Source of the DNA: Herbaspirillum sp. RV1423
GTDB lineage: Bacteria > Pseudomonadota > Gammaproteobacteria > Burkholderiales > Burkholderiaceae_D
Direction: 5' to 3'
DNA: 64,000 nucleotides
Assembly: GCF_000577615.1 (NCBI RefSeq)
Contig: NZ_CBXX010000006.1
Span: 1 to 64,000 of the forward strand
The notes beneath the pieces are model-generated. The model saw nothing but the letters and a program-made list of their open reading frames with translations, was not told the origin of the DNA and ran no database searches. Position numbers and translations under genes: made by a program. This document shows positions 32,094 through 40,378 of the stretch, one piece after another. The stretch's first letter is position 1; each line of letters opens with the position of its first letter.

Positions 32094-33011
32094 ATGTTAA
32101 TTATTGAGGAAAACGAAGCCGCGACCGACCGGCGTTACCTTGCCGGACGCCAGAGCACGCTGGTCAGCATCGCCGTCAACGTGGTGCTGACCATGCTCCA
32201 GATCGTTACCGGGATATTTGCCGGATCACAGGCGCTGGTGGCCGACGGCGTGCATTCCCTGTCCGACCTGGTGGCCGATTTCGTCGTCCTGTTCGCTGCC
32301 CGCCAGAGCCGCAATCCGGCCGACGCCGATCACCAGTACGGCCACCAGCGCTTCGAAACCGCGGCTTCGCTGGCGCTGGGCGGGGCGTTGCTGGCGGTCG
32401 GCATCGGCATGCTGGTGTCGGCGTTTTACAAACTGCAGTCGCTGAACGTGCAGGCGGTGCATCTGTCGGCCTTGTGGGTGGCGCTGGCGACGCTGGCCAG
32501 CAAGGAAATCCTGTTTCGCTACATGTTGCGCATTGCCGAACGGGTGCGTTCCAGCATGCTGGTGGCCAATGCCTGGCATGCGCGTTCGGATGCGGTATCG
32601 TCGCTGGTGGTGGCGTTGGGGATTGCCGGCAACCTGCTTGGCGTTCCCTTGCTTGATCCGATCGCGGCCCTGATTGTCGGCTTGATGATCGTGCGCACCG
32701 GCTGGCTGTTTTCCTGGCGAGCCCTGAACGATCTGATGGACAAGGCAGTCTCGGAAGAGGAGTCGCTGGCGATCCGCCGGACCCTGCTGGAGACGCCCGG
32801 CGTATTCGGCGTGCACGACCTGCGCACGCGCAAGATGGGCGACCTGACCATCGTCGACGTGCATCTGGAACTGGACGGCAACCAGACCGTCACGCAAGGC
32901 CACGCCATTGCCACCTCGGCGCGTCGCCGGGTGATGGAGCAGCACCATGTGCTGGACGTCATGACCCACGTCGATCCGGCCGAGCAGGGCTTGCCGGAGG
33001 CGCAGCCCTAG
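32094..33011 (+). CDS. Cation diffusion facilitator exporter (paralogue of the accessory-region CDF)
   Basis: This 305-aa CDF protein carries the TM2 motif DGVHSLSD and the TM5 motif WHARSDAVSS, the zinc-type HxxxD pairs. Long stretches are identical or nearly so to the CDF at 17976-18980, for example SLSDLVADFVVLFA, ILFRYMLR and LDPIAALIVG. The C-terminal domain with GVHDLRTRKMGDLTIVDVH is also shared. It stands alone here, in GC-rich DNA, and is probably the resident copy. No strong Shine-Dalgarno is seen before the ATG, so the start is uncertain by several codons. Confidence 0.87.
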   Translation: MLIIEENEAATDRRYLAGRQSTLVSIAVNVVLTMLQIVTGIFAGSQALVADGVHSLSDLVADFVVLFAARQSRNPADADHQYGHQRFETAASLALGGALLAVGIGMLVSAFYKLQSLNVQAVHLSALWVALATLASKEILFRYMLRIAERVRSSMLVANAWHARSDAVSSLVVALGIAGNLLGVPLLDPIAALIVGLMIVRTGWLFSWRALNDLMDKAVSEEESLAIRRTLLETPGVFGVHDLRTRKMGDLTIVDVHLELDGNQTVTQGHAIATSARRRVMEQHHVLDVMTHVDPAEQGLPEAQP

Positions 33012-33019
33012 CTGGCGGT

Positions 33020-34186
33020 CTAGGCGGACAGCTTCAGCATTTCCCGGTACAGATCGGCTTTTCCTTCAAAACCGATGCCCGGCAAGTCCGGCATGGTGAT
33101 ATAGCCGTTCCGGACCGTGACGCCGTCGGGGAAGCCGCCGTACGGCTGGAACAGATCGGGATAGGACTCGTTGCCGCCAAGGCCGAGGCCGGCGGCGATG
33201 TTCAGCGACATCTGATGGCCGCCGTGCGGGATGCAGCGGCCGGCCGACCAGCCATGTTCTTTCAGCATGTCGAGCGTGCGCAGATACTCGACCAGGCCGT
33301 AGCTGAGCGCGCAGTCGAATTGCAGCCAGTCGCGGTCGGCGCGCATGCCGCCGTAACGGATCAGGTTGCGGGCGTCTTGCATGGAAAACAGGTTTTCGCC
33401 GGTCGCCATCGGGTTCTTGTAGTAATTCCGCAGCGTGGCCTGCAATTCGTAGTCGAGCGGATCGCCTGCCTCTTCGTACCAGAACAGGTCGTATTGGGAC
33501 AGCGCTTTGGCATAGCGGATCGCCGTATCCAAGTCGAACCGCCCATTGGCGTCCACGGCAAGTTTCTGGCCATCCTGCAAGACGCTCAGAATCGAATCGA
33601 TGCGGCGCAGATCCTCGTCGAGGGAGGCGCCGCCGATTTTTTTCTTGACCACGGAATAGCCGCGGTCGAGGTAGCTGCGCATCTCGTCCTTGAGCTTGTC
33701 GTGGTTCTGGTCGGGATAATAGTAGCCGCCGGCGGCATAGACGAACACCTTGCGTTCAGGCGTGCCGTTGCCGTAACGGTCCGCCAGCAACTGGAACAGG
33801 GGTTGGCCGGCGATCTTTGCAACCGCGTCCCATACAGCCATGTCGATGGTGCCGATGGCGACCGAGCGTTCACCGTGGCCGCCCGGTTTTTCATTGGTGA
33901 ACATCGTCGCCCAGATCTTGTGCGGGTCGAGGTTGTCGCCGGCCTCGTTGATCAACGTGGCGGGGTCGGCCTCCAGCAGGCGCGGGATGAAGCGTTCCCG
34001 CATCAGCTTGCCCTGGCCGTAGCGGCCGTTTGAGTTAAAGCCGTAACCGACTACCGGTTTACCGTCGCGGATAATGTCGGTGACGACGGCGACCAGACTT
34101 AGCGTCATTTTGCTGAAGTCGATATAGGCATTGCGGATCGGCGAGCTGATCGGCACGGTTTTTTCACGGATTTCAACGATTTTCAT
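33020..34186 (-). CDS. tarD: D(-)-tartrate dehydratase (enolase superfamily)
   Basis: This 388-aa protein aligns almost throughout with my recollection of Bradyrhizobium TarD, including PISSPIRNAYIDF, NSNGRYGQG, NEKPGGHGERSVA and CIPHGGHQMSLNIAAGLGLGG. Enolase-superfamily residues are visible: KxK in VKKKIGG (181-183), metal ligands Asp212, Glu238 and Glu264, and the catalytic Asp291/His321 pair. TarD dehydrates D-tartrate to oxaloacetate. The ATG at 34186 is where homology begins. It is divergent from a LysR gene that probably regulates it. No transporter is adjacent. Confidence 0.9.
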   Translation of the reverse strand: MKIVEIREKTVPISSPIRNAYIDFSKMTLSLVAVVTDIIRDGKPVVGYGFNSNGRYGQGKLMRERFIPRLLEADPATLINEAGDNLDPHKIWATMFTNEKPGGHGERSVAIGTIDMAVWDAVAKIAGQPLFQLLADRYGNGTPERKVFVYAAGGYYYPDQNHDKLKDEMRSYLDRGYSVVKKKIGGASLDEDLRRIDSILSVLQDGQKLAVDANGRFDLDTAIRYAKALSQYDLFWYEEAGDPLDYELQATLRNYYKNPMATGENLFSMQDARNLIRYGGMRADRDWLQFDCALSYGLVEYLRTLDMLKEHGWSAGRCIPHGGHQMSLNIAAGLGLGGNESYPDLFQPYGGFPDGVTVRNGYITMPDLPGIGFEGKADLYREMLKLSA

Positions 34187-34272
34187 CTGGTTCTCCTCGG
34201 CATCGTCGAGTCGATGCATGTTCTATGGGGTTCCTAGCGTAGTCGCGGAAGACCGGCTTATACTTCACCCAA

Positions 34273-34284
34273 AATCAGATGATT
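34273..34284. promoter_or_regulatory. AATCA-N2-TGATT palindrome between tarD and LysR gene
   Basis: A short perfect inverted repeat lies 12 bp before the LysR start codon in the divergent tarD promoter region. It may be part of a LysR box or the -10 region. The evidence is limited to position and symmetry. Confidence 0.3.
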
Positions 34285-34295
34285 ATTAACTTTCA

Positions 34296-35204
34296 GTGAA
34301 AAACGACCTCGCCTCAGAACTGGAATTCTTCCTGTTGATCGCGCGCCACGGCAATTTGTCCGCTGCCGCGCGCGCACTGGATCTGACGCCGCCGGCGGCG
34401 ACCAAGCGCCTCATGCAGATGGAGGCCCGGCTGGGCGTCAGGCTGGTCAACCGGACCACGCGCAGCATCAGCCTGACCAATGAGGGCGAGACGTATCTTG
34501 CGCATGCCGCGCGCATCCTCGCCCTGTTGCGCGACATGGAAGACGCGGTATCGAGCAGCAGTACCGATCTGCGCGGGCTGTTGCGCGTGAACGCGACGCT
34601 CGGCTTCGGCCGCACGACGATTGCGCCGCTGGTCTCGGAATTTGCCAGATTGCATCCGCATGTCGAGATACAGGTCGAACTGACCGACAAGCCGGTGGAT
34701 CTGGTGGATGGCGGTTTTGACATGGCCATCCGCTTCGGGGCGCTGCCGGACCAGCGCATCAACGCCCGCTGCCTGATGACCAACCGGCGCTTTCTGTGCG
34801 CATCGCCGTTGTACCTCGAGCGGTACGGAACCCCGGCAACCCTTGCCGATCTTGCGCATCACCGCTGCATCATCCATCGCCAGAACGAGGATGCCTACGG
34901 CATCTGGCGCTTCGTGCACGAGCAGCACAATGAGGTGATGAAAGTGCGCGGAGCGCTGGCAAGCAACGACGGCGATGTTGTCCTTGGCTGGGCGCTGGAT
35001 GGCCACGGCATCCTGATCCGTTCCGAATGGGACCTGGCAAAGTACCTCAAGAGCGGTCGTCTGAAGGTGGTACTGCCCGAATTCAATTTGCCGTCCGCGG
35101 ATCTGTTTGTCTACTACGCGGGACAGCGCAACCAGACCGCCCGCGCAAGGGCGTTCATCGATTTTCTGGTGGAGCGGTTTCAGGAGCCGGCTGGTCCGGG
35201 CTGA
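34296..35204 (+). CDS. LysR-family regulator, probable tarD regulator
   Basis: This 302-aa LTTR starts at GTG (34296). Its HTH region reads LEFFLLIARHGNLSAAARAL, then AATKRLMQMEARLGVRLVN. An effector domain starts near residue 90 (LRGLLRVNATLGFGRTTIAP). The sequence belongs to the CrgA/DmlR-like group that activates organic acid catabolism. Divergent placement next to tarD strongly suggests tartrate-responsive control. No clear Shine-Dalgarno is seen, and the start could lie a few codons downstream. Confidence 0.86.
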   Translation: MKNDLASELEFFLLIARHGNLSAAARALDLTPPAATKRLMQMEARLGVRLVNRTTRSISLTNEGETYLAHAARILALLRDMEDAVSSSSTDLRGLLRVNATLGFGRTTIAPLVSEFARLHPHVEIQVELTDKPVDLVDGGFDMAIRFGALPDQRINARCLMTNRRFLCASPLYLERYGTPATLADLAHHRCIIHRQNEDAYGIWRFVHEQHNEVMKVRGALASNDGDVVLGWALDGHGILIRSEWDLAKYLKSGRLKVVLPEFNLPSADLFVYYAGQRNQTARARAFIDFLVERFQEPAGPG

Positions 35205-35333
35205 CATACGCATCATCGGAGTCGCCGTTTACTTCCCCCTGAACAACCCTGCAAAGCATTGAGACGGCGGAGCATTGCCCGTGTCCGACAGGCGCCGGAT
35301 CGCAATCGGACATTTTTCATTTGTCGGAAATTA

Positions 35334-35365
35334 AGTTGTACAATACAACTAATTTGGTCGACCAA
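35334..35365. promoter_or_regulatory. Two adjacent palindromes, GntR-type candidate operators
   Basis: AGTTGTA-N3-TACAACT (35334-35350) and TTGGTCGACCAA (35354-35365) are both perfect inverted repeats, three bases apart, immediately upstream of the SDR gene. The forms resemble FadR/VanR-type GntR operators. No GntR gene lies nearby in the window, so the regulator would be encoded elsewhere. Confidence 0.5.
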
Positions 35366-35387
35366 GTTGAAAATGGAGGGCATTGAC

Positions 35388-36182
35388 ATGGAGACACTCA
35401 AACAGCAATCCGGTTTACCTGCGCAGCGTGCGCGGATGGCAGGGCGCGTCGGACTGGTCACGGGAGGGGGCAGCGGCATCGGTCGCGCAACCGCCATCCT
35501 GATGGCGCAGGAAGGCGCGGCGGCGGTCGTGATCGCCGGCCGTCGCGGGCATGAGGGGCAGGCGGTGGCTGCCGAATGCCGCGCCTTGGGCGCGCAATCA
35601 TTGTTTGTGCAAACGGATGTCGCGCGCGAGGACGAGGTGGCGCAGCTTGTGCAGACGACCGTGGCGCGCTTCGGCTGTCTGGACGTGGCGTTCAACAACG
35701 CCGGTTTCCAGGAGCGGCGCGCTCCGGTGGAGGCGCAAGATAACAGTGTCTACGACAGCGTCTTCGATACCAATGTGCGCTCGGTCTTCTTGTGCCTGAA
35801 ATACCAGGTCCCGGTCATGGCTGCGCAAGGCGCCGGTCGCATTGTCTTCAACGCCTCCGTCAGCGGCCTGCGCAATCCCAATCCGGGCCTGTCGCTTTAC
35901 TCCGCCTCCAAGGCCGCGGTGATTTCCCTGATGCGTTCGGCAGCCATGGAATGCGCGCCGCGCGGCATCCGCATCAACGCGGTGGCGCCGGGACGCGTGG
36001 TGACCGACATGATGCTGGCGTCGGGGATCGCGGACATGTCGGCCGTTGCCGCAGCGCTGCCGTTGCGGCGCATGGGGAAACCGGAGGAAGTCGCCGAGGC
36101 CGTGGTCTGGCTGGCTTCGGACGAAGCTTCGTATATCGTCGGCCATGTATTGGCTGCGGATGGCGGTTTCATGGCGTCCTGA
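35388..36182 (+). CDS. Short-chain dehydrogenase/reductase (SDR)
   Basis: This 264-aa classical SDR has the NAD(P) motif TGGGSGIG, FNNAG, a catalytic Ser in NASVSG, and YxxxK in SLYSASKAA. The C-terminal segment ends VLAADGGFMAS. The ATG at 35388 is chosen because GGAGGG lies 7 nt before it; the frame extends 43 codons upstream without homology. It may reduce or oxidise a small alcohol or ketone, but the substrate is unknown. It stands alone with two palindromic operators upstream, so it is under specific control. Confidence 0.85.
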   Translation: METLKQQSGLPAQRARMAGRVGLVTGGGSGIGRATAILMAQEGAAAVVIAGRRGHEGQAVAAECRALGAQSLFVQTDVAREDEVAQLVQTTVARFGCLDVAFNNAGFQERRAPVEAQDNSVYDSVFDTNVRSVFLCLKYQVPVMAAQGAGRIVFNASVSGLRNPNPGLSLYSASKAAVISLMRSAAMECAPRGIRINAVAPGRVVTDMMLASGIADMSAVAAALPLRRMGKPEEVAEAVVWLASDEASYIVGHVLAADGGFMAS

Positions 36183-36263
36183 GCTGGAATGTCCATGTCA
36201 ACGCGAGATGGCGCCGACGCCATCCGACCACACAACGTGAATGAAACATCCCGCATTTCCGGC

Positions 36264-37130
36264 CTAGGAAAATGTCGCACGCACCGCCTGCAGCAATGCA
36301 TGGGTCTTGGCATCGTGGTCATTGTCAGGCAAGCGGACCAGGCTGGTCTTGATTTTGCCGTAGCGCGACGGCAACGGCGACATGTGCAGTTTGTCCTGCA
36401 ATGAATGCGCCTGCACCGTCCGTCTGGGCAAGGCCGTCACGCCCCGGCCCGCTGCCACATGCGCCATGATGCCGTCCAGACTGCCGATTTCATTGACTGC
36501 CTGCGGTACCGCCTTGATCGCATAGAGCCATGCTTCCAGCGCCGCCCGGAACGCACATCCCTGCCTGAATACAAACAGCGACTCAGGCGGCGTCTTGCGG
36601 CTGACCGGCGCCGACATGAAATAGGCAGAACGCACCAGCACCAGCTCATCTTCGCGCAATACGGCGGAGGACAGCGCGGCATCGTCGACCGTGCCCGAGA
36701 CGATCGCGGCATCGATTTTGAAGTTCTTCAAGGCCCGGATCAATTCTTGCGACGTGCCGGTTTTCAGCTCTATGGTCAGCAACGGATGCAAGCGGCTCAA
36801 ATCGGCAATGATGGCCGGCATGCCGAGCGCGGCCACGGTTTCCACGGCGCCGACGCGCAGATTGCCGCGCACCTCGTTCGCGACGTCGGGACATTTCAGT
36901 TGCTGGACCAGATCGATGATCTTGCGGGCTTTGGGATAAAAGTCCTGTCCGAATGCGGTCAGGGAAACGCCGCGCTGGGAGCGCATGAACAGACTGGCTT
37001 GTAATTCCTGCTCAAGCCGGTTGATGCGCGCGGTCACGTTCGATTGCACACATGACAGCCGATTGGCGGCCTGGGTAATCGATTCGGCATCCGCCACGGC
37101 GAGAAAGGTCTGAAGGTGTACAAGTTCCAC
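36264..37130 (-). CDS. LysR-family transcriptional regulator
   Basis: This 288-aa LTTR has an HTH with LQTFLAVADAESITQAANRL, then SNVTARINRLEQEL. The effector domain includes ELKTGTSQELIRALKNFKIDAA, typical of the GltR/YwbI-like group. It is divergent from the alpha/beta hydrolase gene at 37232, which it probably regulates. It converges with the SDR gene upstream. Confidence 0.86.
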   Translation of the reverse strand: MELVHLQTFLAVADAESITQAANRLSCVQSNVTARINRLEQELQASLFMRSQRGVSLTAFGQDFYPKARKIIDLVQQLKCPDVANEVRGNLRVGAVETVAALGMPAIIADLSRLHPLLTIELKTGTSQELIRALKNFKIDAAIVSGTVDDAALSSAVLREDELVLVRSAYFMSAPVSRKTPPESLFVFRQGCAFRAALEAWLYAIKAVPQAVNEIGSLDGIMAHVAAGRGVTALPRRTVQAHSLQDKLHMSPLPSRYGKIKTSLVRLPDNDHDAKTHALLQAVRATFS

Positions 37131-37231
37131 GATGTCATCTCAAATATTGATGGAAACTATCTTAACAAATCATTTTCCAGATGGTGGAGCAGCTTGTATC
37201 TTAAGCGTAAATCAAAACGGGAGACAAGAAC

Positions 37232-38140
37232 ATGAAGCATGCAGATAAGCCTGATACACAAGGTTTCCATCCCAAGCGCAGGACCTTGCTGATGTCGCTG
37301 GCCGCTTTGTCGGCGGCCGGCTGCAGCACATTGCTGGATGCCGGCATGGCAACCGGGCCGGGCGAAGAGGGCGTGTCCGTCATGTACCGAGTAATCGGCC
37401 GCGGCAGCGAGGGCGTGCTGGTCATGCATGAATGGCTGGGCGACCACAACAACTGGGAGCCGTTATGGCCTTACCTCAATACGGAACAATATTCCTTTGT
37501 CTTCGTCGACCTGCGCGGTTACGGCTGGTCAAAAGCCGTGCAAGGCGCCTACAGCGCCAATGAAGCCGCCGCCGATGCGGCGCAAGTGATGCGTCATCTG
37601 GGCTTCCGGCGTTACCATGTGGTCGGTCATTCGATGTCCGGCATGATCGCACAGCGCCTGACGGTGAGTTATCCGGAACGGGTCAAGAGCCTGGTCGCGA
37701 TCAGCTCGGTTCCCGCCTCCGGCTTCAAGACTGATGAGGCAGGCATGCAAGGCTTGCGTGCGGTCATCACCGACGACGAAGCATTGAAGCGCGCCATCGC
37801 CGCGCGCGGCGGCAGCCGCTATGGCAATACCTGGATCAATTTCAAATTGAAACTGGCGCGCAACGCCATGACCAAGGAAGCGATGGCGGGTTACTTGCAG
37901 ATGTTTACGCAAACCGACTTTGCGCAAGAAGCGCGCGGTCTGAAAATCCCTATCCTGGCGATCACGGGAAAATTCGATCTGCCGTTCTATCAGGAAGAGT
38001 CGGTGCGCAAGAATTTCGCACCGCTGTATCCCGATTTCACGCTCAAGGTGTGCCAGGAAAGCGGCCACTATTCCATGCTGGAAGCGCCGGTGTTTGTGGC
38101 CAGTTCGATCGAGGCATTCATCCGGCAGTATGCTGCATAG
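37232..38140 (+). CDS. Alpha/beta hydrolase, predicted exported lipoprotein
   Basis: This 302-aa alpha/beta hydrolase has nucleophile Ser134 in GHSMSG and probable acid and His in GKFDLP and ESGHYSML near the C-terminus. The N-terminus has basic residues KRR at 15-17, a hydrophobic stretch and a lipobox-like LSAAGCS with Cys31, so it is likely a periplasmic or membrane-anchored lipoprotein. The Arg pair could also direct Tat export. Its substrate is unknown. It is divergent from a LysR gene. Confidence 0.78.
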   Translation: MKHADKPDTQGFHPKRRTLLMSLAALSAAGCSTLLDAGMATGPGEEGVSVMYRVIGRGSEGVLVMHEWLGDHNNWEPLWPYLNTEQYSFVFVDLRGYGWSKAVQGAYSANEAAADAAQVMRHLGFRRYHVVGHSMSGMIAQRLTVSYPERVKSLVAISSVPASGFKTDEAGMQGLRAVITDDEALKRAIAARGGSRYGNTWINFKLKLARNAMTKEAMAGYLQMFTQTDFAQEARGLKIPILAITGKFDLPFYQEESVRKNFAPLYPDFTLKVCQESGHYSMLEAPVFVASSIEAFIRQYAA

Positions 38141-38601
38141 CGCATGTGGGAGTACATCGCTGCCACCATCGCAGGGGTTGGGAGTTTACAAACGTTGCAC
38201 GGTCATATATCGCAATGGGCGGAGCGCAGCCTGGCCAGCAAGAATGAGGTGACTTTTCCGCTCATACATATATTTGATCTGGATCAGTGCTGCCGAACGA
38301 CATCAAAGGCAAGATAATTTTGAGGAGCTGGTGTGGGACGCTCGGTGTTGTTGTGAAGCAATGTCAGGTGTGCATATCAACAGACCTCAATATATTGACG
38401 AAATGCCTCGTCAAACGATTTACCGACTCATGTTGTCGTCAACAATTTTGATGTGAGTCCGAAGGCGCCTGGGATATCGCGATTTTGAATTGTTGAAGCC
38501 GCGCGCAGGCACAGGCGCAGGTTGCGGAGAACGCCATGGCTTCCTTAGCCGCTGATTTTTCGTGCGTTCACTTTTTGCATCAATCCTTCAAGGAGAATAT
38601 T
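38141..38601. other. Intergenic stretch with one FNR-like box
   Basis: TTGATCTGGATCAG (38274-38287) matches the FNR consensus at all but the last base. A GATAAT hexamer at 38313-38318 lies 35 nt away, centre to centre, slightly longer than class II spacing. Downstream to 38601 no convincing gene is seen before the small protein at 38602. Short frames here lack recognisable sequence. Confidence 0.4.
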
Positions 38602-38751
38602 GTGTCCACATCCGGTAAAGATTTTAAGCCGAAGCCAGCTTCACCTTTACATGCAGAAGACGTGAAGAAGCAAAGACAAAAGGAGGAAGCAAAGGAAGTC
38701 ATGGGCAAGCACAAGAACGACGGACAAAAAGACCATAAAGGCGCGCGCTAG
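38602..38751 (+). CDS. Small Lys-rich protein of unknown function
   Basis: This 49-aa hydrophilic protein starts at GTG with AAGGAG 7 nt upstream. The sequence is rich in Lys, Glu and Gln (EDVKKQRQKEEAKEV), probably helical, with no membrane segment. The strong ribosome site and clean reading frame support translation. I recognise no named family. An FNR-like box lies about 315 bp upstream. Confidence 0.5.
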   Translation: MSTSGKDFKPKPASPLHAEDVKKQRQKEEAKEVMGKHKNDGQKDHKGAR

Positions 38752-38817
38752 TATTGCTTGCCGTAGGGATTCAGACGGACTGCCGTTGATCCCGACAGAC
38801 TTTATCGATGTCCATCA

Positions 38818-40020
38818 TCACCAGCTCGTCTCGCGCTCGGCCGTCGACGATATCTTGTGGATCGACAGGTCGGCGCCTTCGAACTCCTGCTCCGGGTCGA
38901 GGCGGATGCCGACGACGGCTTTCAGTGCGCCGTAGACGATCCAGCCGCCGATAAGGGCGATAGCGATGCCGAGCAAGGTGCCGCACAGTTGCGCCATGAA
39001 CGATACGCCGCCGACGCCGCCCAGCGCTTTCATGCCGAAGATGCCGGCCGCCAGGCCGCCCCAGGCGCCGCACAGGCCATGCAGCGGCCACACGCCCAGC
39101 ACGTCGTCGATCTTCCACTTGTTTTGCGTGCGCGTGAACATCCATACGAATATCGCGCCGGCGATGCCGCCGGTGACCAGCGCGCCCAGCGGATGCATCA
39201 GGTCGGAGCCGGCGCAGACGGCGACCAGTCCGGCCAGCGGACCGTTATAGACGAAGCCGGGATCGTTCTTGCCCATCACCAGCGCCGCCAGCGTGCCGCC
39301 GGCCATGGCCATGAGCGAGTTGAGCGCGACCAGGCCGTTCATCTTGTCGAGGGTTTGCGCGCTCATGACGTTGAAGCCGAACCAGCCGACCGTCAGGATC
39401 CATGCGCCCAGCGCCAGGAAGGGAATATTCGACGGCGGATGCGCGGCGACCGCGCCTTCCCTGGTGTAGCGGCCGCGCCGCGCGCCCAGCAGCAGCACCG
39501 CGGGCAGGGCGATCCAGCCGCCCACGGCATGCACGACGATGGAGCCGGCGAAGTCGTGGAACTCGGCGCCGAAGACGTCTTTGATCCAAGCCTGCACACC
39601 GAAATGCTGGTTCCAGGCGATGCCTTCGAAGAAGGGGTAAACCAGGCCGACCAGGATCGCAGTAGCCAGCAATTGCGGATGGAATTTGGAACGCTCGGCG
39701 ATGCCGCCGGAGATGATCGCCGGGATCGCCGCCGCGAAGGTCAGCAGGAAGAAGAACCTGACCAACTCGAAGCCGCTGCGCGCCGACAAGGTTTCGGCGC
39801 CGCTGAAGAAACTCACGCCATAGGCGACGTAATAGCCGATGAAAAAATAGGCGATCGTCGAGACCGCGAAATCGGCCAGGATCTTGACCAGAGCGTTGAC
39901 CTGGTTCTTGCGCCGCACCGTGCCCAGTTCGAGGAAGGCAAAGCCGGCATGCATGGCCAGAATCATGATTGCGCCGAGCAGAATGAAGAGCGCATCGGCA
40001 CCATTTTTGTGATCGTTCAC
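38818..40020 (-). CDS. amtB: AmtB-family ammonium transporter
   Basis: This 400-aa transporter has about 11 membrane helices. Pore His motifs are visible in VVHAVGGW and PLHGLCGAW, and Asp in DFAGS is the conserved Amt residue. The GTG start at 40020 has GGGAG at the right distance; much longer upstream frames have no homology. It lacks an N-terminal signal peptide helix, unlike E. coli AmtB. No glnK/glnB gene is adjacent, which is unusual for proteobacterial amtB. Confidence 0.88.
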   Translation of the reverse strand: MNDHKNGADALFILLGAIMILAMHAGFAFLELGTVRRKNQVNALVKILADFAVSTIAYFFIGYYVAYGVSFFSGAETLSARSGFELVRFFFLLTFAAAIPAIISGGIAERSKFHPQLLATAILVGLVYPFFEGIAWNQHFGVQAWIKDVFGAEFHDFAGSIVVHAVGGWIALPAVLLLGARRGRYTREGAVAAHPPSNIPFLALGAWILTVGWFGFNVMSAQTLDKMNGLVALNSLMAMAGGTLAALVMGKNDPGFVYNGPLAGLVAVCAGSDLMHPLGALVTGGIAGAIFVWMFTRTQNKWKIDDVLGVWPLHGLCGAWGGLAAGIFGMKALGGVGGVSFMAQLCGTLLGIAIALIGGWIVYGALKAVVGIRLDPEQEFEGADLSIHKISSTAERETSW

Positions 40021-40378
40021 AGAAAAATCTCCCAATAATTGTGCGGTAAATGATAAAAAGCACCTTATTAAGCAAAAAATATTCCATTTCGGTGCATTTT
40101 TATAATGCATTGAATTTAAAGGGGATTTGCAGAGTGCAGTAGGCCAATGCCGCGACGATGCACGTAAAGCGTGCGAAATATCGCGCCGGAGTGGTGCGTG
40201 GCAAAAGAGCCGCGTGTGTCCTGAATCGGCTCGGTTCCGGTCTTGATGACAAGCAATTTCATCTTGTTCTCGATTAATGTCGAAAGTTGGGACACATGTG
40301 CGGACGTTCATGGAACGGTCACATTGCATTGCTACATTGCAATTCCGTTCCATACCGTTCACCGCACAGGAGTACGCC
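40021..40378. other. Divergent promoter region between amtB and phoD-type genes
   Basis: About 358 bp hold the promoters of the ammonium transporter and the PhoD-type phosphatase. It includes an AT-rich stretch near 40060-40125, but no clear sigma-54, NtrC or Pho box was recognised. Confidence 0.4.

Noticed and set aside
38274..38456. 60-codon frame starting within the FNR-like box
   Set aside because: No recognisable sequence. The start coincides with the putative regulatory site and there is no convincing upstream ribosome site.
40021..40378. Sigma-54/NtrC promoter for amtB
   Set aside because: Searched for the GG-N10-GC core and NtrC-type palindromes by eye; only partial matches were found, so no claim is made.
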